In this document: positions 9,348 through 19,755 of the stretch, one piece after another
Numbering within the stretch: position 1 is the first letter of the stretch
Layout of the letters: the number at the start of each line of letters is the position of its first letter
Assembly (NCBI RefSeq): GCF_009862265.1
Contig: NZ_WWGX01000022.1
Coordinates: 509,305-573,304 of the forward strand
From: Streptomyces sp. SID8352
GTDB taxonomy: Bacteria > Actinomycetota > Actinomycetes > Streptomycetales > Streptomycetaceae
Direction: 5' to 3'
Length of the DNA: 64,000 nucleotides
Notes under the pieces: model-generated
What the model was told of the DNA's origin: nothing
The model's database searches: none
What the model saw: the letters and a program-made list of their open reading frames with translations, nothing else
Position numbers and translations under genes: made by a program

Positions 9348-10712
9348 TCAGACGGCGGTGGGCGCCGAGGCGGAGGGGGTCTTGGCCTCGGCGGCGGCCG
9401 GAACGGCGGGCGAGGGGGCCGGGATCTCCGCGGCCAGCGCGTCGGCGGCGAGTGCGTCCGCGGCGAGTGCGTCGGCGGCGAGCGCGTCCGCGGCGAGGGC
9501 GTCGGCCGTCAGGCACTCGACGGCGGCGTCGGTGGGCGGCGGGATGACGGCGGCGATGGCCTGGGTGACGACCCCGTTCGGCTCCGGCTCCGGGTGGTGG
9601 TGGCCGTGGCCGTGGCCGTCGACGACGTTGGTGTGGTCGATGACCTCGCGCCGGGAGATCCGCCAGATCGCGAAGCTCGCGGCGATCAGGAAGACCGCGA
9701 CCGCGGCCGTGCCCCAGTCGCCGAGGCGGCAGACCCACTCGGCGATCGCGGCGACCAGGGCCGCGGCCGGGAGGGTGAGCCCCCAGGCGACGAACATGCG
9801 GGTGGCCGTGGACCAGCGGACCACGCCGCCCTTGCGGCCGAGGCCGGCGCCCATCACCGCACCGGAGACCGAGTGCGTGGTGGAGAGCGAGAAGCCGAGG
9901 TGGGAGGAGGCCAGGATGACCGTCGCGGCGCTGGTCTGGGCGGCGAAGCCCTGCTGCGGCTGGAGGTCGGTCAGGCCCTTGCCCATGGTGCGGATGATGC
10001 GCCAGCCGCCGAGGTAGGTGCCGAGCGCGATGGCGAGGCCCGCGGACAGGATGACCCAGACCGGCGGGTCGGAGGCGGGGGCGAGGGCGCCGCCCGCGAT
10101 CAGCGCGAGGGTGATGATGCCCATGGTCTTCTGGGCGTCGTTGGTGCCGTGGGCCAGCGAGACCAGGCCGGCGGAGGCGATCTGCCCGGCGCGGTAGCCC
10201 TTCTCGGCGGCCCGGCCGTCGGCCCGGCGGCCGAGCCGGTAGGTCATCCGGGTGGCGAGCATCGCCGCGACGCCGGCGACGATCGGGGCGGCGACGGCGG
10301 GCAGCAGCACCTTGGTGACGAGCACGCCGCCGTGGACCGCGCCGAGGCCGGCCGAGGCGACGGCGGCGCCGATCAGACCGCCCATCAGGGCGTGCGAGGA
10401 ACTGGACGGCAGGCCGACCAGCCAGGTCAGCAGGTTCCAGAGGATCGCGCCGACCAGAGCGGCGAAGATGACCTCGGGACGGATGCCGGTCTCGTCGACG
10501 AGACCTTTGGAGATCGTGTTGGCGACCTCCACCGAGAGGAAGGCGCCGACAAGGTTGAGGACGGCGGACATGGCCACCGCAACCTTGGGCTTGAGCGCAC
10601 CGGTCGAAATGGTGGTTGCCATCGCGTTCGCGGTGTCGTGGAAACCGTTCGTGAAATCAAACGCGAGTGCGGTTACCACCACAATCGCGAGGATCAGCGA
10701 GAAGCTTTCCAT
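9348..10712 (-). CDS. pit: Low-affinity inorganic phosphate transporter, PiT family
   Basis: A 454-aa PiT/PHO4 transporter (phosphate, probably as a metal-phosphate complex, with H+ symport). Both signature repeats are present: DFTNGFHDTANAMAT near the N-terminus and AHGTNDAQKTMGI near residue 200. About ten transmembrane segments are visible. The C-terminal about 80 residues are unusual: a His-rich stretch (DGHGHGHHHPEPEP) followed by five Ala-Asp-Ala-Leu-Ala units and an Ala/Pro tail. The start is ATG 10712, with weak ribosome-binding complementarity. A PHO box lies about 52-69 bp upstream, which suggests PhoP control. Confidence 0.93.
   Translation of the reverse strand: MESFSLILAIVVVTALAFDFTNGFHDTANAMATTISTGALKPKVAVAMSAVLNLVGAFLSVEVANTISKGLVDETGIRPEVIFAALVGAILWNLLTWLVGLPSSSSHALMGGLIGAAVASAGLGAVHGGVLVTKVLLPAVAAPIVAGVAAMLATRMTYRLGRRADGRAAEKGYRAGQIASAGLVSLAHGTNDAQKTMGIITLALIAGGALAPASDPPVWVILSAGLAIALGTYLGGWRIIRTMGKGLTDLQPQQGFAAQTSAATVILASSHLGFSLSTTHSVSGAVMGAGLGRKGGVVRWSTATRMFVAWGLTLPAAALVAAIAEWVCRLGDWGTAAVAVFLIAASFAIWRISRREVIDHTNVVDGHGHGHHHPEPEPNGVVTQAIAAVIPPPTDAAVECLTADALAADALAADALAADALAADALAAEIPAPSPAVPAAAEAKTPSASAPTAV
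9430..9504 (-). repeat. Five 15-bp in-frame repeats in pit
   Basis: Five consecutive 15-bp units (9430-9444, 9445-9459, 9460-9474, 9475-9489, 9490-9504) differ only at a few positions. They encode repeated Ala-Asp-Ala-Leu-Ala pentapeptides in the cytoplasmic tail of the Pit transporter. Synonymous differences alternate between units, consistent with slippage growth. Confidence 0.9.
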
Positions 10713-10763
10713 TTACCCAGGCAATCGTTCGAGGTCATTGGCGCGACGAACCTAGGTAACCAT

Positions 10764-10781
10764 GGTGAACGGAAGATGAAC
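10764..10781 (-). promoter_or_regulatory. PHO box (PhoP site) of pit
   Basis: On the minus strand GTTCATC (10781-10775) and GTTCACC (10770-10764) are direct-repeat units spaced 11 nt apart. This matches the streptomycete PHO-box pattern of 11-nt units starting with GTTCACC. A possible -10 (TAGGTT, 10754-10749) follows about 10 nt downstream. The region is shared with the divergent aldolase gene. Confidence 0.65.
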
Positions 10782-10948
10782 TGGATAGGGCGTCGTGGTG
10801 TCCGAAAACGGGGCCGGGACCTCCGCGGCCGGACGCGCCGCGTGCGCGCGCCGGTGCTCTCCGGAGACGCCGCTGGCAGGATCGCCGCGGGACCGCCCGC
10901 CGGGGCGGGCGACGGGGTGCCCGGCGGCACCCGGGAGGAGGCGCGATC

Positions 10949-11680
10949 GTGACCGAACCGCAGCGCGCGGGAGCAAAACCGGAACCCGGCGCGGGGCCGG
11001 AACCGGGAACGGAACCGGAACCGGGGGCGGCGGGGGACGCCGAGCGGGCGGAGGCGTGGCGGGCCCTGGTCGCCGCAGCCCGCCGCACGGTGGCCGACGG
11101 ACTGGTGGTCGGCACCTCCGGGAACGTCTCGGTACGGATCGGGGACACCGTGCTCGTCACACCGTCGGGGGTGCCGTACGACCGGCTGACGGCCGGGGAC
11201 GCGACCGGCGTCGACCTGGACGGGCGGCAGGTGCTCGGCACCCTGGTCCCCACCAGCGAACTGCCCATGCACCTCGCCGTGTACCGCGCCACCGACGCCC
11301 GCGCCGTCGTCCACACCCACGCCGTCCACGCGACGGCCGTCTCCACCCTCGTCACCGAGCTGCCCCTGGTCCACTACATGGCCGCCGCGCTGGGTGGCCC
11401 GGTCCGCGTCGCCCCCTACGCCGCCTTCGGCAGCGAGGAACTCGCCGCGCACACGCTGGACGCCCTGGCGGGCCGCACCGGCTGCCTGCTGCGCAACCAC
11501 GGCACGCTCACCCACGGCGCCACCCTGGACCAGGCGTACGACCGCACCGCGCAGCTGGAGTGGATGTGCCGCCTCTGGCTGACCGCCTCCTCCGTCCCCG
11601 GTCGCGCCCCCACCCTGCTCACGGAGGCCGACCTCGCGGAGGTCTCCCGGCGCCTGGCCACCTACGGGCAACGCCCCTGA
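10949..11680 (+). CDS. Class II aldolase/adducin family protein, fuculose-phosphate aldolase-like
   Basis: A 243-aa class II (zinc) aldolase-fold protein. After a Pro/Glu-rich N-terminus (about residues 5-27) it has GTSGNVSVR, TPSGVPYD, the catalytic-Glu region TSELPMH, the metal ligands HTHAVHATA, and the third His in LLRNHGTLT. All zinc ligands expected of L-fuculose-1-phosphate / methylthioribulose-type aldolases are present. The start is GTG with GGGAGGAG upstream. It is transcribed divergently from pit and its physiological substrate is not clear from context. Confidence 0.85.
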   Translation: MTEPQRAGAKPEPGAGPEPGTEPEPGAAGDAERAEAWRALVAAARRTVADGLVVGTSGNVSVRIGDTVLVTPSGVPYDRLTAGDATGVDLDGRQVLGTLVPTSELPMHLAVYRATDARAVVHTHAVHATAVSTLVTELPLVHYMAAALGGPVRVAPYAAFGSEELAAHTLDALAGRTGCLLRNHGTLTHGATLDQAYDRTAQLEWMCRLWLTASSVPGRAPTLLTEADLAEVSRRLATYGQRP

Positions 11681-11877
11681 CGGCCCGTCGGGGGAAGAGA
11701 GGGGGAGAGGCGGGGGCGGAAGGAGGGCGTCACTCCCTCTCACCCGTCACCCCCCTCGCCCCACCAACCGTCCCCGGGCGTGGAGCGCCGCCCCGGGGGT
11801 ACCGGAGGGGTGGCCGCCGTCACCCCCCGCCGGGTGTTCCGCTGGCCGGTCGCGGAGTCCACCGGGAGACTGACGCC

Positions 11878-13008
11878 ATGCGCACTGCCACAGCAACGGC
11901 CGCCGCCGTCACCGCGGCCCTGGCGGCGGCCGGCGCGGCCGGCGTCGCCGCCGGACGGGTCGCCAGCGACGCCGCGCTCAAGGTGTCCCCCGGCCGCCCC
12001 CTGCCGACCGAGCCCCGGCTCACCGTGCACGGCACCGCCCCCGGCCGGATCACCCTCACCCGGGACCTGGCCGCCCTGCGCCCGGGCCGCTACGGCCTCG
12101 CGGGCGACGGCTCGCACGCGGTCGTCGGCCCGGTGCTGGAGGGGGCCCGGGAGGGCGCCGACACCGTGGTCCGCCGACTGGAACGGGTCACGCACGGCTC
12201 CTTCGCGGCGGGCGACCGCGCCTGGCTCACCCCCAACCTCCACGTCGGCACCCCCCGCACCGCCCTCGGTATCGACCACACCGACCTGGAGATCCCGGGC
12301 GACCTCGGGCCCCTCCCGGCCTGGTTCCTGCCGGGCGCCCGCCCCACCTGGCTGATCGCGGTGCACGGCCTGGGCACCACCCGCGAGCAGGTCATGAACC
12401 TGATGACGCCGCTGTACGAGCGGCGCATGCCGGTGCTCGCGCCCACCCTGCGCGGCGACGTCGGCGCCCCGCCCTCGCCGGACGGGCTCCAGCACTTCGG
12501 GGAGACCGAGTGGCACGACGTGGACGCGGCCGTCCGCCACGCCGTCGAGAACGGCGCCCGGCAGGTGGTGCTGCTCGGCTGGTCAACCGGTGCCGCCATG
12601 GCCCTGCGCGCGGCGGCCCGGTCCGGTGTCCGCGACCGCATCGCGGGCCTCGTCCTGGACTCCCCGGTGCTGAGCTGGGAGACCACCCTGCGGGCCCTGG
12701 CCACCGCACGGCACGTGCCCGCGCCGCTCCTGCCGCTCGCCGTCCGCGCCGCCCAGGGCCGGGCGGGACTCCCCCCCGACGACGGCGCCGACCCGGACGG
12801 CGTCCTCCGTCCGGCCGTGCCGACGCTGGTCTTCCACGGCCCGGACGACGAGGTCGCCCCCTGGTCCCTCTCGCGCCGCCTCGCCGCCGCCTCGCCCCGC
12901 ACGGTCACCCTGCACCCCGTCACCGGCGCCCCCCACGCGGCCATGTGGAACGCCGACCCCGCGGACTACGAGGAGACCCTGCGCCGCTTCCTGGTCCCCC
13001 TGGTCTGA
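11878..13008 (+). CDS. Alpha/beta hydrolase, membrane-anchored or exported
   Basis: A 376-aa alpha/beta-hydrolase. An Ala-rich hydrophobic N-terminus (residues about 4-27) suggests a signal anchor. A conserved N-terminal domain precedes the fold (LRPGRYGL, VTHGSFAAGD). The hydrolase fold has the nucleophile elbow GWSTGAA, the acid in FHGPDDEV and the His in GAPHAAMW. HGLGTTREQVMN probably forms the oxyanion loop. ATG 11878 has CCGGGAG upstream. It is likely a serine esterase or peptidase; no substrate can be named. Confidence 0.82.
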   Translation: MRTATATAAAVTAALAAAGAAGVAAGRVASDAALKVSPGRPLPTEPRLTVHGTAPGRITLTRDLAALRPGRYGLAGDGSHAVVGPVLEGAREGADTVVRRLERVTHGSFAAGDRAWLTPNLHVGTPRTALGIDHTDLEIPGDLGPLPAWFLPGARPTWLIAVHGLGTTREQVMNLMTPLYERRMPVLAPTLRGDVGAPPSPDGLQHFGETEWHDVDAAVRHAVENGARQVVLLGWSTGAAMALRAAARSGVRDRIAGLVLDSPVLSWETTLRALATARHVPAPLLPLAVRAAQGRAGLPPDDGADPDGVLRPAVPTLVFHGPDDEVAPWSLSRRLAAASPRTVTLHPVTGAPHAAMWNADPADYEETLRRFLVPLV

Positions 13009-13373
13009 CCGGCCGGAGGGGCCCGCCGGTCCGATCCGGCCCCGAGGGCTCCGCCCGGCGATCCGCCCGTCCCGCCGGTCACCGGCCGGGGCGGCTTCCG
13101 GACACCCGCCGCCGGATCCGCCGGGAACCCGCCGCCGGCCCCGGACGGCCCGCCGGGGACACCCGCCGGCGGGCCGGAGGGAACGGAGGGGAACCCGTCG
13201 GCGGGCGGGCGGACGGCCCCCTCGGCCGACCCGCCGACGGGTTCCGGACGGCACCCCGCCACTGGCCGGTTCCGGTGCCCGGAGCACGACGGGAAGCCCC
13301 CCGTCCACCGCCCGTGAAGCCCACCGCGGCCTCCCGTTTGGGATTTCGGACCGTCAACCGCAAGACTGCATCC
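13009..13373. other. Intergenic, no gene seen
   Basis: GC-rich spacer with many short CCGGCGGG-type inverted repeats (for example around 13140-13170). No frame has a start with ribosome-binding support or a recognisable product. A promoter for the next gene is expected close to 13350. Confidence 0.5.
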
Positions 13374-14786
13374 GTGACGTCCCGTATCCCGCGCGACTCC
13401 AGGCTTCGAATCGTCCGCCCCCGACCCCTGGCCGCCGCCCCCACAGCGATCAACCAGCAGCGTACGCGCCGCCCCGCGCCACGCCCTCCGGAAGGCACAC
13501 CGGCCCGCTCGGAGCTGGCCGGAATGGCTCGCTCCGGCCTGTTCGGAGCGGCCCGTGTGGCCCGCTGGGCCGACACCGCCCTGGGTCCGGGCCGCGGCGG
13601 CGCGACCGCCGACGGAATGGCCACCCTCTCCGACGCCACCGCCGAGCAGGCGGCCCTGGACCTGGGCCTGACGGCCGTCCGGGTGCGCGCCGACTGGGAC
13701 ACCGCCCGCCTGGCCGGACTCATCGAGGTGCACGGCGGCACCGCCCGCCCCGGCTGGCGCCTGCGTGCCTGGAACCGGGACGACAGCGCCGTACTGCGCG
13801 GCTGGGTCGCCCTGTTCGACGCCTGGTCACTGGCCCACCCCGAGCCCGACGGGCACGAGCCCGCCGCCGTCGCCGAGGTCGTCTCCGCGATGCCGCAGGT
13901 GCTCTCCTTCCTCCAACTCTCCGCCGGACCGGTGCCGGTCGTCCAGCTCCTCGACCTGCTGGAGCAACGGGTCACCGAACTGCGCACCGAGCGCTGCGAG
14001 ATCACCTACGACCCCGGGCTGGAGCCGGGCGCCGCCCAGCAGGCCCCCGACACCGCCGTCGACGCGCCGCTCGCCCCGCTCCTCGACTGGGCCCTGCACG
14101 CCCTCGCCGCCGTCGGCGCCCTCACCTGCGGTGACGGCCAGGCCACCCTCACCCCGCTGGGAAGCTGGGCGGTCTGGGTCAAGCTGGAGCAGATCTGCGT
14201 CGCCGCGCAGAGCCCCGCCGGGAACATCGAGCAGACCGCCGAGGACATGCTCCGCGGCTGCGGACGGCTGCGCCCCAACGCGGCCCGCGCCGAGTACCGC
14301 GCCTGGCTCGCCGCACGGCCCGTCGGCGCCGCCGTCACCCAACTCGTCGGCGCCGCCCGCGGCGAGGACGCCCTGCTGCGCGGCCTCGCCTTCGAGGCGC
14401 TGCGGGTGGTCGGCGCGCCCGCCGAACCGGACGTGCGCGCCGTCCTCGACGAGCCCACGCTGCGGCCGTACGCCCTGCTGTGGCTGGCCGAGCACGACGG
14501 CGCCGACCCCGAGGACGCCCACGAGGTCCTCACCCGCGAGGAGGCCACCTGGCTCTGGGTGGACACGGCCGCCGCCGTCGCCGACCACGGCGAGGCCCCG
14601 CTGCTGGTGCGGCACCTGGAGTCCGCGGTGCAGCCCACCGTCCCCGCGCTGCTGGACGAGGTCCGGGCGGTCGGGCACCCGCGCACCGTGCAGGTCCTGG
14701 TGGCCCTCGCCGCCGCCCACCCCGATCCGGCCCTGGCCAAGGCCGTGCGCCGGGCCGCCTTCCAGGTCCACACGGGCGCGGGCTGA
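13374..14786 (+). CDS. Conserved hypothetical protein
   Basis: A 470-aa soluble protein with strong actinobacterial codon bias and no family I can name. A basic, Pro-rich N-terminus (residues 1-45) precedes an alpha-helical body rich in Ala/Leu and Glu. It has LxxWALHALAAVGAL near the middle, and its C-terminal part looks like weakly repeated helical hairpins (FEALRVVGAP, LLDEVRAVGHPRTVQVLVALAAAHPDPA cut into shorter helices), suggestive of HEAT-like repeats. The start is uncertain: GTG 13374 has no Shine-Dalgarno but AAGACT lies 7 nt upstream, so it may be leaderless; an internal ATG near 13524 is an alternative. Confidence 0.75.
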   Translation: MTSRIPRDSRLRIVRPRPLAAAPTAINQQRTRRPAPRPPEGTPARSELAGMARSGLFGAARVARWADTALGPGRGGATADGMATLSDATAEQAALDLGLTAVRVRADWDTARLAGLIEVHGGTARPGWRLRAWNRDDSAVLRGWVALFDAWSLAHPEPDGHEPAAVAEVVSAMPQVLSFLQLSAGPVPVVQLLDLLEQRVTELRTERCEITYDPGLEPGAAQQAPDTAVDAPLAPLLDWALHALAAVGALTCGDGQATLTPLGSWAVWVKLEQICVAAQSPAGNIEQTAEDMLRGCGRLRPNAARAEYRAWLAARPVGAAVTQLVGAARGEDALLRGLAFEALRVVGAPAEPDVRAVLDEPTLRPYALLWLAEHDGADPEDAHEVLTREEATWLWVDTAAAVADHGEAPLLVRHLESAVQPTVPALLDEVRAVGHPRTVQVLVALAAAHPDPALAKAVRRAAFQVHTGAG

Positions 14787-15065
14787 TCCCCACCGGGCCC
14801 CCGGCCCCGGCCCGCTCCTGCCCGTCCGGCTTGTCCGGGCGGGCGGGTCCCCGCCCCCGGGCCCCTCGGACCGGCCGCTCCCGAGCGGGGCCGCCGCGAG
14901 GACCCGTACCGGGACGCCCCGCGAGAACCGGTCCCGCCCGTCCCCGGAATGTCCGGATCCGCACCCCTCCGAGGACCCTGCCGGGCCCGCCCGCCCGCCG
15001 TGCGCGGCGGCCTCCGGTGCCCGAGGCGGGAAAACAGGTTGCACGTGCCCGTTAGACTGGCCCCC

Positions 15066-15089
15066 ATGGCCATTCTCCTCGCGCATTAG
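15066..15089 (+). CDS. Possible 7-codon leader peptide (MAILLAH) of the ABC-F gene
   Basis: A minimal ORF, ATG-GCC-ATT-CTC-CTC-GCG-CAT-TAG, sits 7 nt after a good -10 (TAGACT, 15053-15058), so it would be translated from a leaderless mRNA. A stem-loop starts on its stop codon, and the ABC-F start is 107 nt further on. ABC-F resistance and translation genes are often controlled by such uORFs, but this peptide is not one I recognise with certainty. See findings. Confidence 0.45.
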   Translation: MAILLAH

Positions 15090-15109
15090 ACGGCGGTACT
15101 CCGCCCGTC
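15089..15109 (+). promoter_or_regulatory. Stem-loop directly after the leader ORF
   Basis: GACGGCGG (15089-15096), TACT loop, CCGCCCGTC (15101-15109) pair with a single bulge. The stem begins at the last base of the uORF stop codon, so a ribosome stalled on the leader would prevent it from folding. This fits an attenuation or anti-sequestration element. Confidence 0.5.
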
Positions 15110-15195
15110 GCCCGCCACCACGCTCGTCATGGTGCGCCGCGCGCGGCAGCGTCCCCGCCGCCCGTCCCGCCAACCACCCGCACAGGAGTCTGTCC

Positions 15196-16794
<1,599 letters not shown>

Positions 16795-16800
16795 TCGAAT

Positions 16801-16827
16801 GAATGATCCACTGGGTATGGATCATTC
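16801..16827. repeat. Perfect 10-bp inverted repeat with GATC motifs
   Basis: GAATGATCCA (16801-16810) and TGGATCATTC (16818-16827) are perfect complements around a 7-nt spacer, just after the ABC-F stop. The composition is AT-rich for this genome. It may be a protein-binding palindrome rather than a terminator, as a separate strong terminator follows. Confidence 0.7.
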
Positions 16828-16893
16828 GGCCGAGCCGTGATCCACCATCTGTGTGAGATCTCCTCATCACGAGGTGTGTCCTCCCCGCGCCGC

Positions 16894-16927
16894 ACGGCCG
16901 GACCCCCCTTCCCGGGGGTCCGGCCGT
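16894..16927 (+). terminator. Rho-independent terminator of the ABC-F gene
   Basis: A 14-bp perfect stem (ACGGCCGGACCCCC at 16894-16907 with GGGGGTCCGGCCGT at 16914-16927), 6-nt loop, followed by CTCGCCTTTCT with a short T-run. Confidence 0.85.
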
Positions 16928-17128
16928 CTCGCCTTTCTGACCTGCGGCTTCACCCGGCAACCCGTTCGGACGTACGGATGCGAAGCTCTGGAATCCCGCA
17001 TTCCATATGTGGAGACGCGCTCCTGTCGTCACAACCTTGCCTCATCGACCTTGCCGAATGGGTGGCCATGGAGGCCCGGAGGGGTGATCATGAGGAGACC
17101 AGAGCGCACTTCCCACGAGGAGGCACGG

Positions 17129-17350
17129 GTGGCCGAGACTCTGAAGAAGGGCAGCCGGGTGACCGGCGCCGCGCGCGACAAGCTCGCGGCAGACCTGAAG
17201 AAGAAGTACGACGCCGGTGCGAGCATCCGGGCGTTGGCCGAGGAAACCGGCCGCTCGTATGGCTTTGTGCACCGCATGCTCAGTGAGTCGGGCGTCACGC
17301 TCCGAGGGCGTGGCGGGGCGACCCGGGGCAAGAAGGCCGCTTCGGCCTGA
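17129..17350 (+). CDS. gbn: Small helix-turn-helix nucleoid protein, Gbn-like
   Basis: A 73-aa basic DNA-binding protein starting VAETLKKGSRVTG. The N-terminal half is helical and Lys-rich (AADLKKKYDAG); the HTH is ASIRALAEETGRSYGFVHRMLSE, with the rest of the chain a basic tail ending GKKAASA. The size and sequence match the streptomycete GATC-binding nucleoid-associated protein Gbn (S. coelicolor SCO1839). GTG 17129 has the strong GAGGAGG 6 nt upstream, which rules out the longer in-frame extensions. Six GATC tetramers lie within the 340 bp upstream, which suggests self-binding. Confidence 0.85.
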   Translation: MAETLKKGSRVTGAARDKLAADLKKKYDAGASIRALAEETGRSYGFVHRMLSESGVTLRGRGGATRGKKAASA

Positions 17351-17506
17351 CGTCCCGGGCGGCCCCTCGGCTCCGGCGGAAGGTGGTCACCCGGCCGGTC
17401 CTCCGGCCGACCGGGTGGTTACTGTGCAGTCACTCAGCCCCGCCGTGCTCCGGTTCGACCACCGGCGTACGGCGGGGACGACGACCGCACCCCCCGGAGG
17501 CGCCCC

Positions 17507-18310
17507 ATGGCTTCGCCCGCCCACGACCCCGGTCCCGCACTCGACCAGGACGGTGTGCGGCTCACCGTCGACGAGACCCTCGCCACGGTGACGCTGACCG
17601 ACCCGGCGCGGCGCAACGCGCAGAGCCCCGCTCTGTGGCGGGCGCTGACCCTGGCCGGGCGGCTGCTGCCGGGCACCGTCCGGGTCGTCGTGCTGCGCGC
17701 CGAGGGCAAGTCCTTCTCGGCCGGGCTCGACCGGCAGGGGTTCACCCCGGAGGGCTTCGACGGCGAGCCGTCGTTCCCCGACCTCGCCCGGATGGGCGAT
17801 GCCGAGCTGGACGCGGTCATCGCGGGGTACCAGGAGGCGTTCACCTGGTGGCGGCGGCGGGACATCGTCTCGATCGCCGCGGTCCAGGGGCACGCCGTCG
17901 GGGCCGGGTTCCAGCTCGCCCTCGCCTGCGACCTCCGGGTCGTCGCGCAGGACGCGCAGTTCGCCATGCGCGAGACCGGCCTCGGGCTGGTGCCCGACCT
18001 CACGGGCACCCACCCCCTGGTCTCGCTGGTCGGCTACGCCCGTGCGCTGGAGATCTGCGCCACCGGGCGGTTCGTCATGGCCGAGGAGGCCGTGGCCTGC
18101 GGGCTGGCCAACCTCGCCGTCCCCGGCGACCAGCTCGACGGGGCCGCGCGCGATCTGGCGTCGGCGCTCCTGGCGGCGCCCCGTGACGCGCTCATCGAGA
18201 CCAAGGCGCTGCTCCAGGGAGCGGCGGGCCGCGGCCTCGACTCCCAGCGCGCCGCCGAGCGCGCCGCCCAGGCCCGCAGGCTGCGCGACCTCGCCGGGCT
18301 CGGGGAGTGA
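17507..18310 (+). CDS. Enoyl-CoA hydratase/isomerase family protein
   Basis: A 267-aa crotonase-fold protein. Oxyanion-hole segments are visible: LRAEGKSFSAGLD and VQGHAVGAGFQLALACDLR. The substrate-side region around TGLGLVPDLTGTHPL has Asp (LVPDL) where classical hydratases carry the catalytic Glu, so true hydratase activity is not certain. The C-terminal helix PRDALIETKALLQGA is typical. The start ATG follows CCCGGAGGCGCCCC. It lies 156 bp after gbn on the same strand with a hairpin between, so it probably has its own promoter. Confidence 0.85.
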   Translation: MASPAHDPGPALDQDGVRLTVDETLATVTLTDPARRNAQSPALWRALTLAGRLLPGTVRVVVLRAEGKSFSAGLDRQGFTPEGFDGEPSFPDLARMGDAELDAVIAGYQEAFTWWRRRDIVSIAAVQGHAVGAGFQLALACDLRVVAQDAQFAMRETGLGLVPDLTGTHPLVSLVGYARALEICATGRFVMAEEAVACGLANLAVPGDQLDGAARDLASALLAAPRDALIETKALLQGAAGRGLDSQRAAERAAQARRLRDLAGLGE

Positions 18311-18730
18311 CGGGCCGGGGGCGCGGGCGGGCCCTGCCACGCCGGTGCCCCCGCTGTCCGCTGTCCCCCGGCGCCACCCGAGGCGTCCTCGCGCCGTCCG
18401 CACCGTCCCGGCGTTACCCGCGCCGATTTCCGTGCCGTCCCCCCGCCACCCGCATCTCTCCGGGGTCCCGACGAGGGTCTCCCCGGCGGGACCCCGGGGC
18501 CTGTCCTCAACGGCGCCCGGCCGCGCGGGCCCCGGGCGGTGCCACCCCGCCGAAGGGTGTGGCGGCGGTGTGCTGGTGGAGGGTTTCGTACACGGTCCCC
18601 GGCAGGTGCCTCCCGTACGGCGCCCGACCACCCTCCCTCGACACCCGTCGTGCCGCGGTGCGGCCGCGGAACGGGTCCGGGCGGAGACGCCGAAGGGCGT
18701 CCACGGCCCGGCCCCTCCCGCCCCCGGAGC
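18311..18730. other. Intergenic, no gene seen
   Basis: A 420-bp spacer between convergent genes. Short frames exist on both strands, but none has a recognisable product, a good ribosome-binding site or consistent codon bias. No clear hairpin terminator was found. Confidence 0.45.
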
Positions 18731-19669
18731 TCAGTCGACCGCCGTCACCAGTACCGCCACCGTCGGGTGGTCCGGCAGCGCGTCCGCCACCGCTCCGCGC
18801 ACCCTGCGGGCCACCTCCGCCGCGCAGCGGTCCCCGCGGACCGCCAGCTCCACCCGTACATGGGGCCGCGGCAGGGAGGCGGCGGCACCCGTCGGGTGGT
18901 GCTCCGCCACCTGCGCGGGCCGCCCCAGTACGGAGGTCAGCCTGCTCACCCCGGGCACCGCCAGCGCGGCGGCTCCGGCCCGGTCCGCCAGTGAACCCGC
19001 CGGTTCCCCCGCGGGCGCGGGGGCGGGTGCTCCTGTGGGGGCGGGCTGCCCCGCCCCGGGGTTGCGGGGTGCTGCGGGAGCATCGGACCCGTCGGACCCG
19101 TCGGACCCGTCGGCTCCACCGGCTCCACCGGTCCCACCGGTCCCACCGGTCCCACCGGTCCCACCGGTCCCGTCGGTTCCACTGGTCCTATCGGTCCCGT
19201 CGGAAGCCCCGGGTCCACCGTGTCCACCCCGCTCACCGGATCCGTGGGCCGTCCCGGAGCCCGGCACCGGGTGGGCCTCCAGCAGCCCGACCGCCCGCAG
19301 GTCCACCTCCGTCACCTCCAGCCCCAGCCCGTGCGCCGCCCCGGCCAGCGCGGCGCGCAGCCGGCCGGCCGTCGTGGGCAGTGGCCCGTCGGCCACCGCC
19401 GCGAAGTCCGCCGTCACCCGCAGCGGGCCCGGCGGCAGGGCACTCGGCGGCGGCGGGACCACCGGCCGCAGCTCACCGCCGGAGCCGTCCGGGCCGATGC
19501 GCAGCCCCTCCACCCGCGTTCCGGGCACCGCGCTGACCGCCCCGAGCAGCACCTTCCGCGCGGCCCGCTCCGTGATCCACGCGCCGTCCCCCACGCCGCC
19601 CAGTGGAAGGAGCCTGCCGAGCCCCACCCGCTCCCGCACCGCCCGGGCCCACCCGTCCGCCGTCGTCAT
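18731..19669 (-). CDS. Conserved protein next to Asp23 genes, Gly-X-X repeat linker
   Basis: A 312-aa protein of a streptomycete family that public annotation often calls 'nucleopolyhedrovirus P10 family' (a name of no functional value). The N-terminal part (1-135) has [22 protein letters not shown] central low-complexity segment (about 160-205) consists of Gly-Thr-Gly, Gly-Ala-Gly and Gly-Ser-Asp triplets. The C-terminal part contains [17 protein letters not shown] and [28 protein letters not shown], which resembles the Asp23/Gls24 fold of its neighbours. ATG 19669 has GGTGGAG upstream. It is divergent from the Asp23 cluster (86-bp gap), so a shared role at the envelope is likely. Confidence 0.72.
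   Translation of the reverse strand: MTTADGWARAVRERVGLGRLLPLGGVGDGAWITERAARKVLLGAVSAVPGTRVEGLRIGPDGSGGELRPVVPPPPSALPPGPLRVTADFAAVADGPLPTTAGRLRAALAGAAHGLGLEVTEVDLRAVGLLEAHPVPGSGTAHGSGERGGHGGPGASDGTDRTSGTDGTGGTGGTGGTGGTGGAGGADGSDGSDGSDAPAAPRNPGAGQPAPTGAPAPAPAGEPAGSLADRAGAAALAVPGVSRLTSVLGRPAQVAEHHPTGAAASLPRPHVRVELAVRGDRCAAEVARRVRGAVADALPDHPTVAVLVTAVD
19084..19200 (-). repeat. 9-bp minisatellite coding Gly-X-X repeats
   Basis: Successive 9-bp units of the GTCGGACCC and GGTCCCACC type (written on the + strand) encode a run of Gly-Ser-Asp and Gly-Gly-Thr triplets in the neighbouring minus-strand gene. Near-identical units next to each other suggest recent slippage. Confidence 0.85.
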
Positions 19670-19755
19670 TCCTCCACCCTGCCCCATCCACGGCGCGCGA
19701 TCGAGCAACCCCGCCTAACGTGGTCCACAGGACACGGCGAAAGGGACATATCCCC

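Noticed and set aside
12510..14786. A long frame extending the conserved hypothetical at 13374 far upstream
   Set aside because: The extension lies over the alpha/beta hydrolase and is Arg/Pro-rich shadow.
18507..18704. 65-codon frame between the enoyl-CoA hydratase and the Gly-repeat protein
   Set aside because: No ribosome-binding site, low-complexity composition, no homologue recognised.
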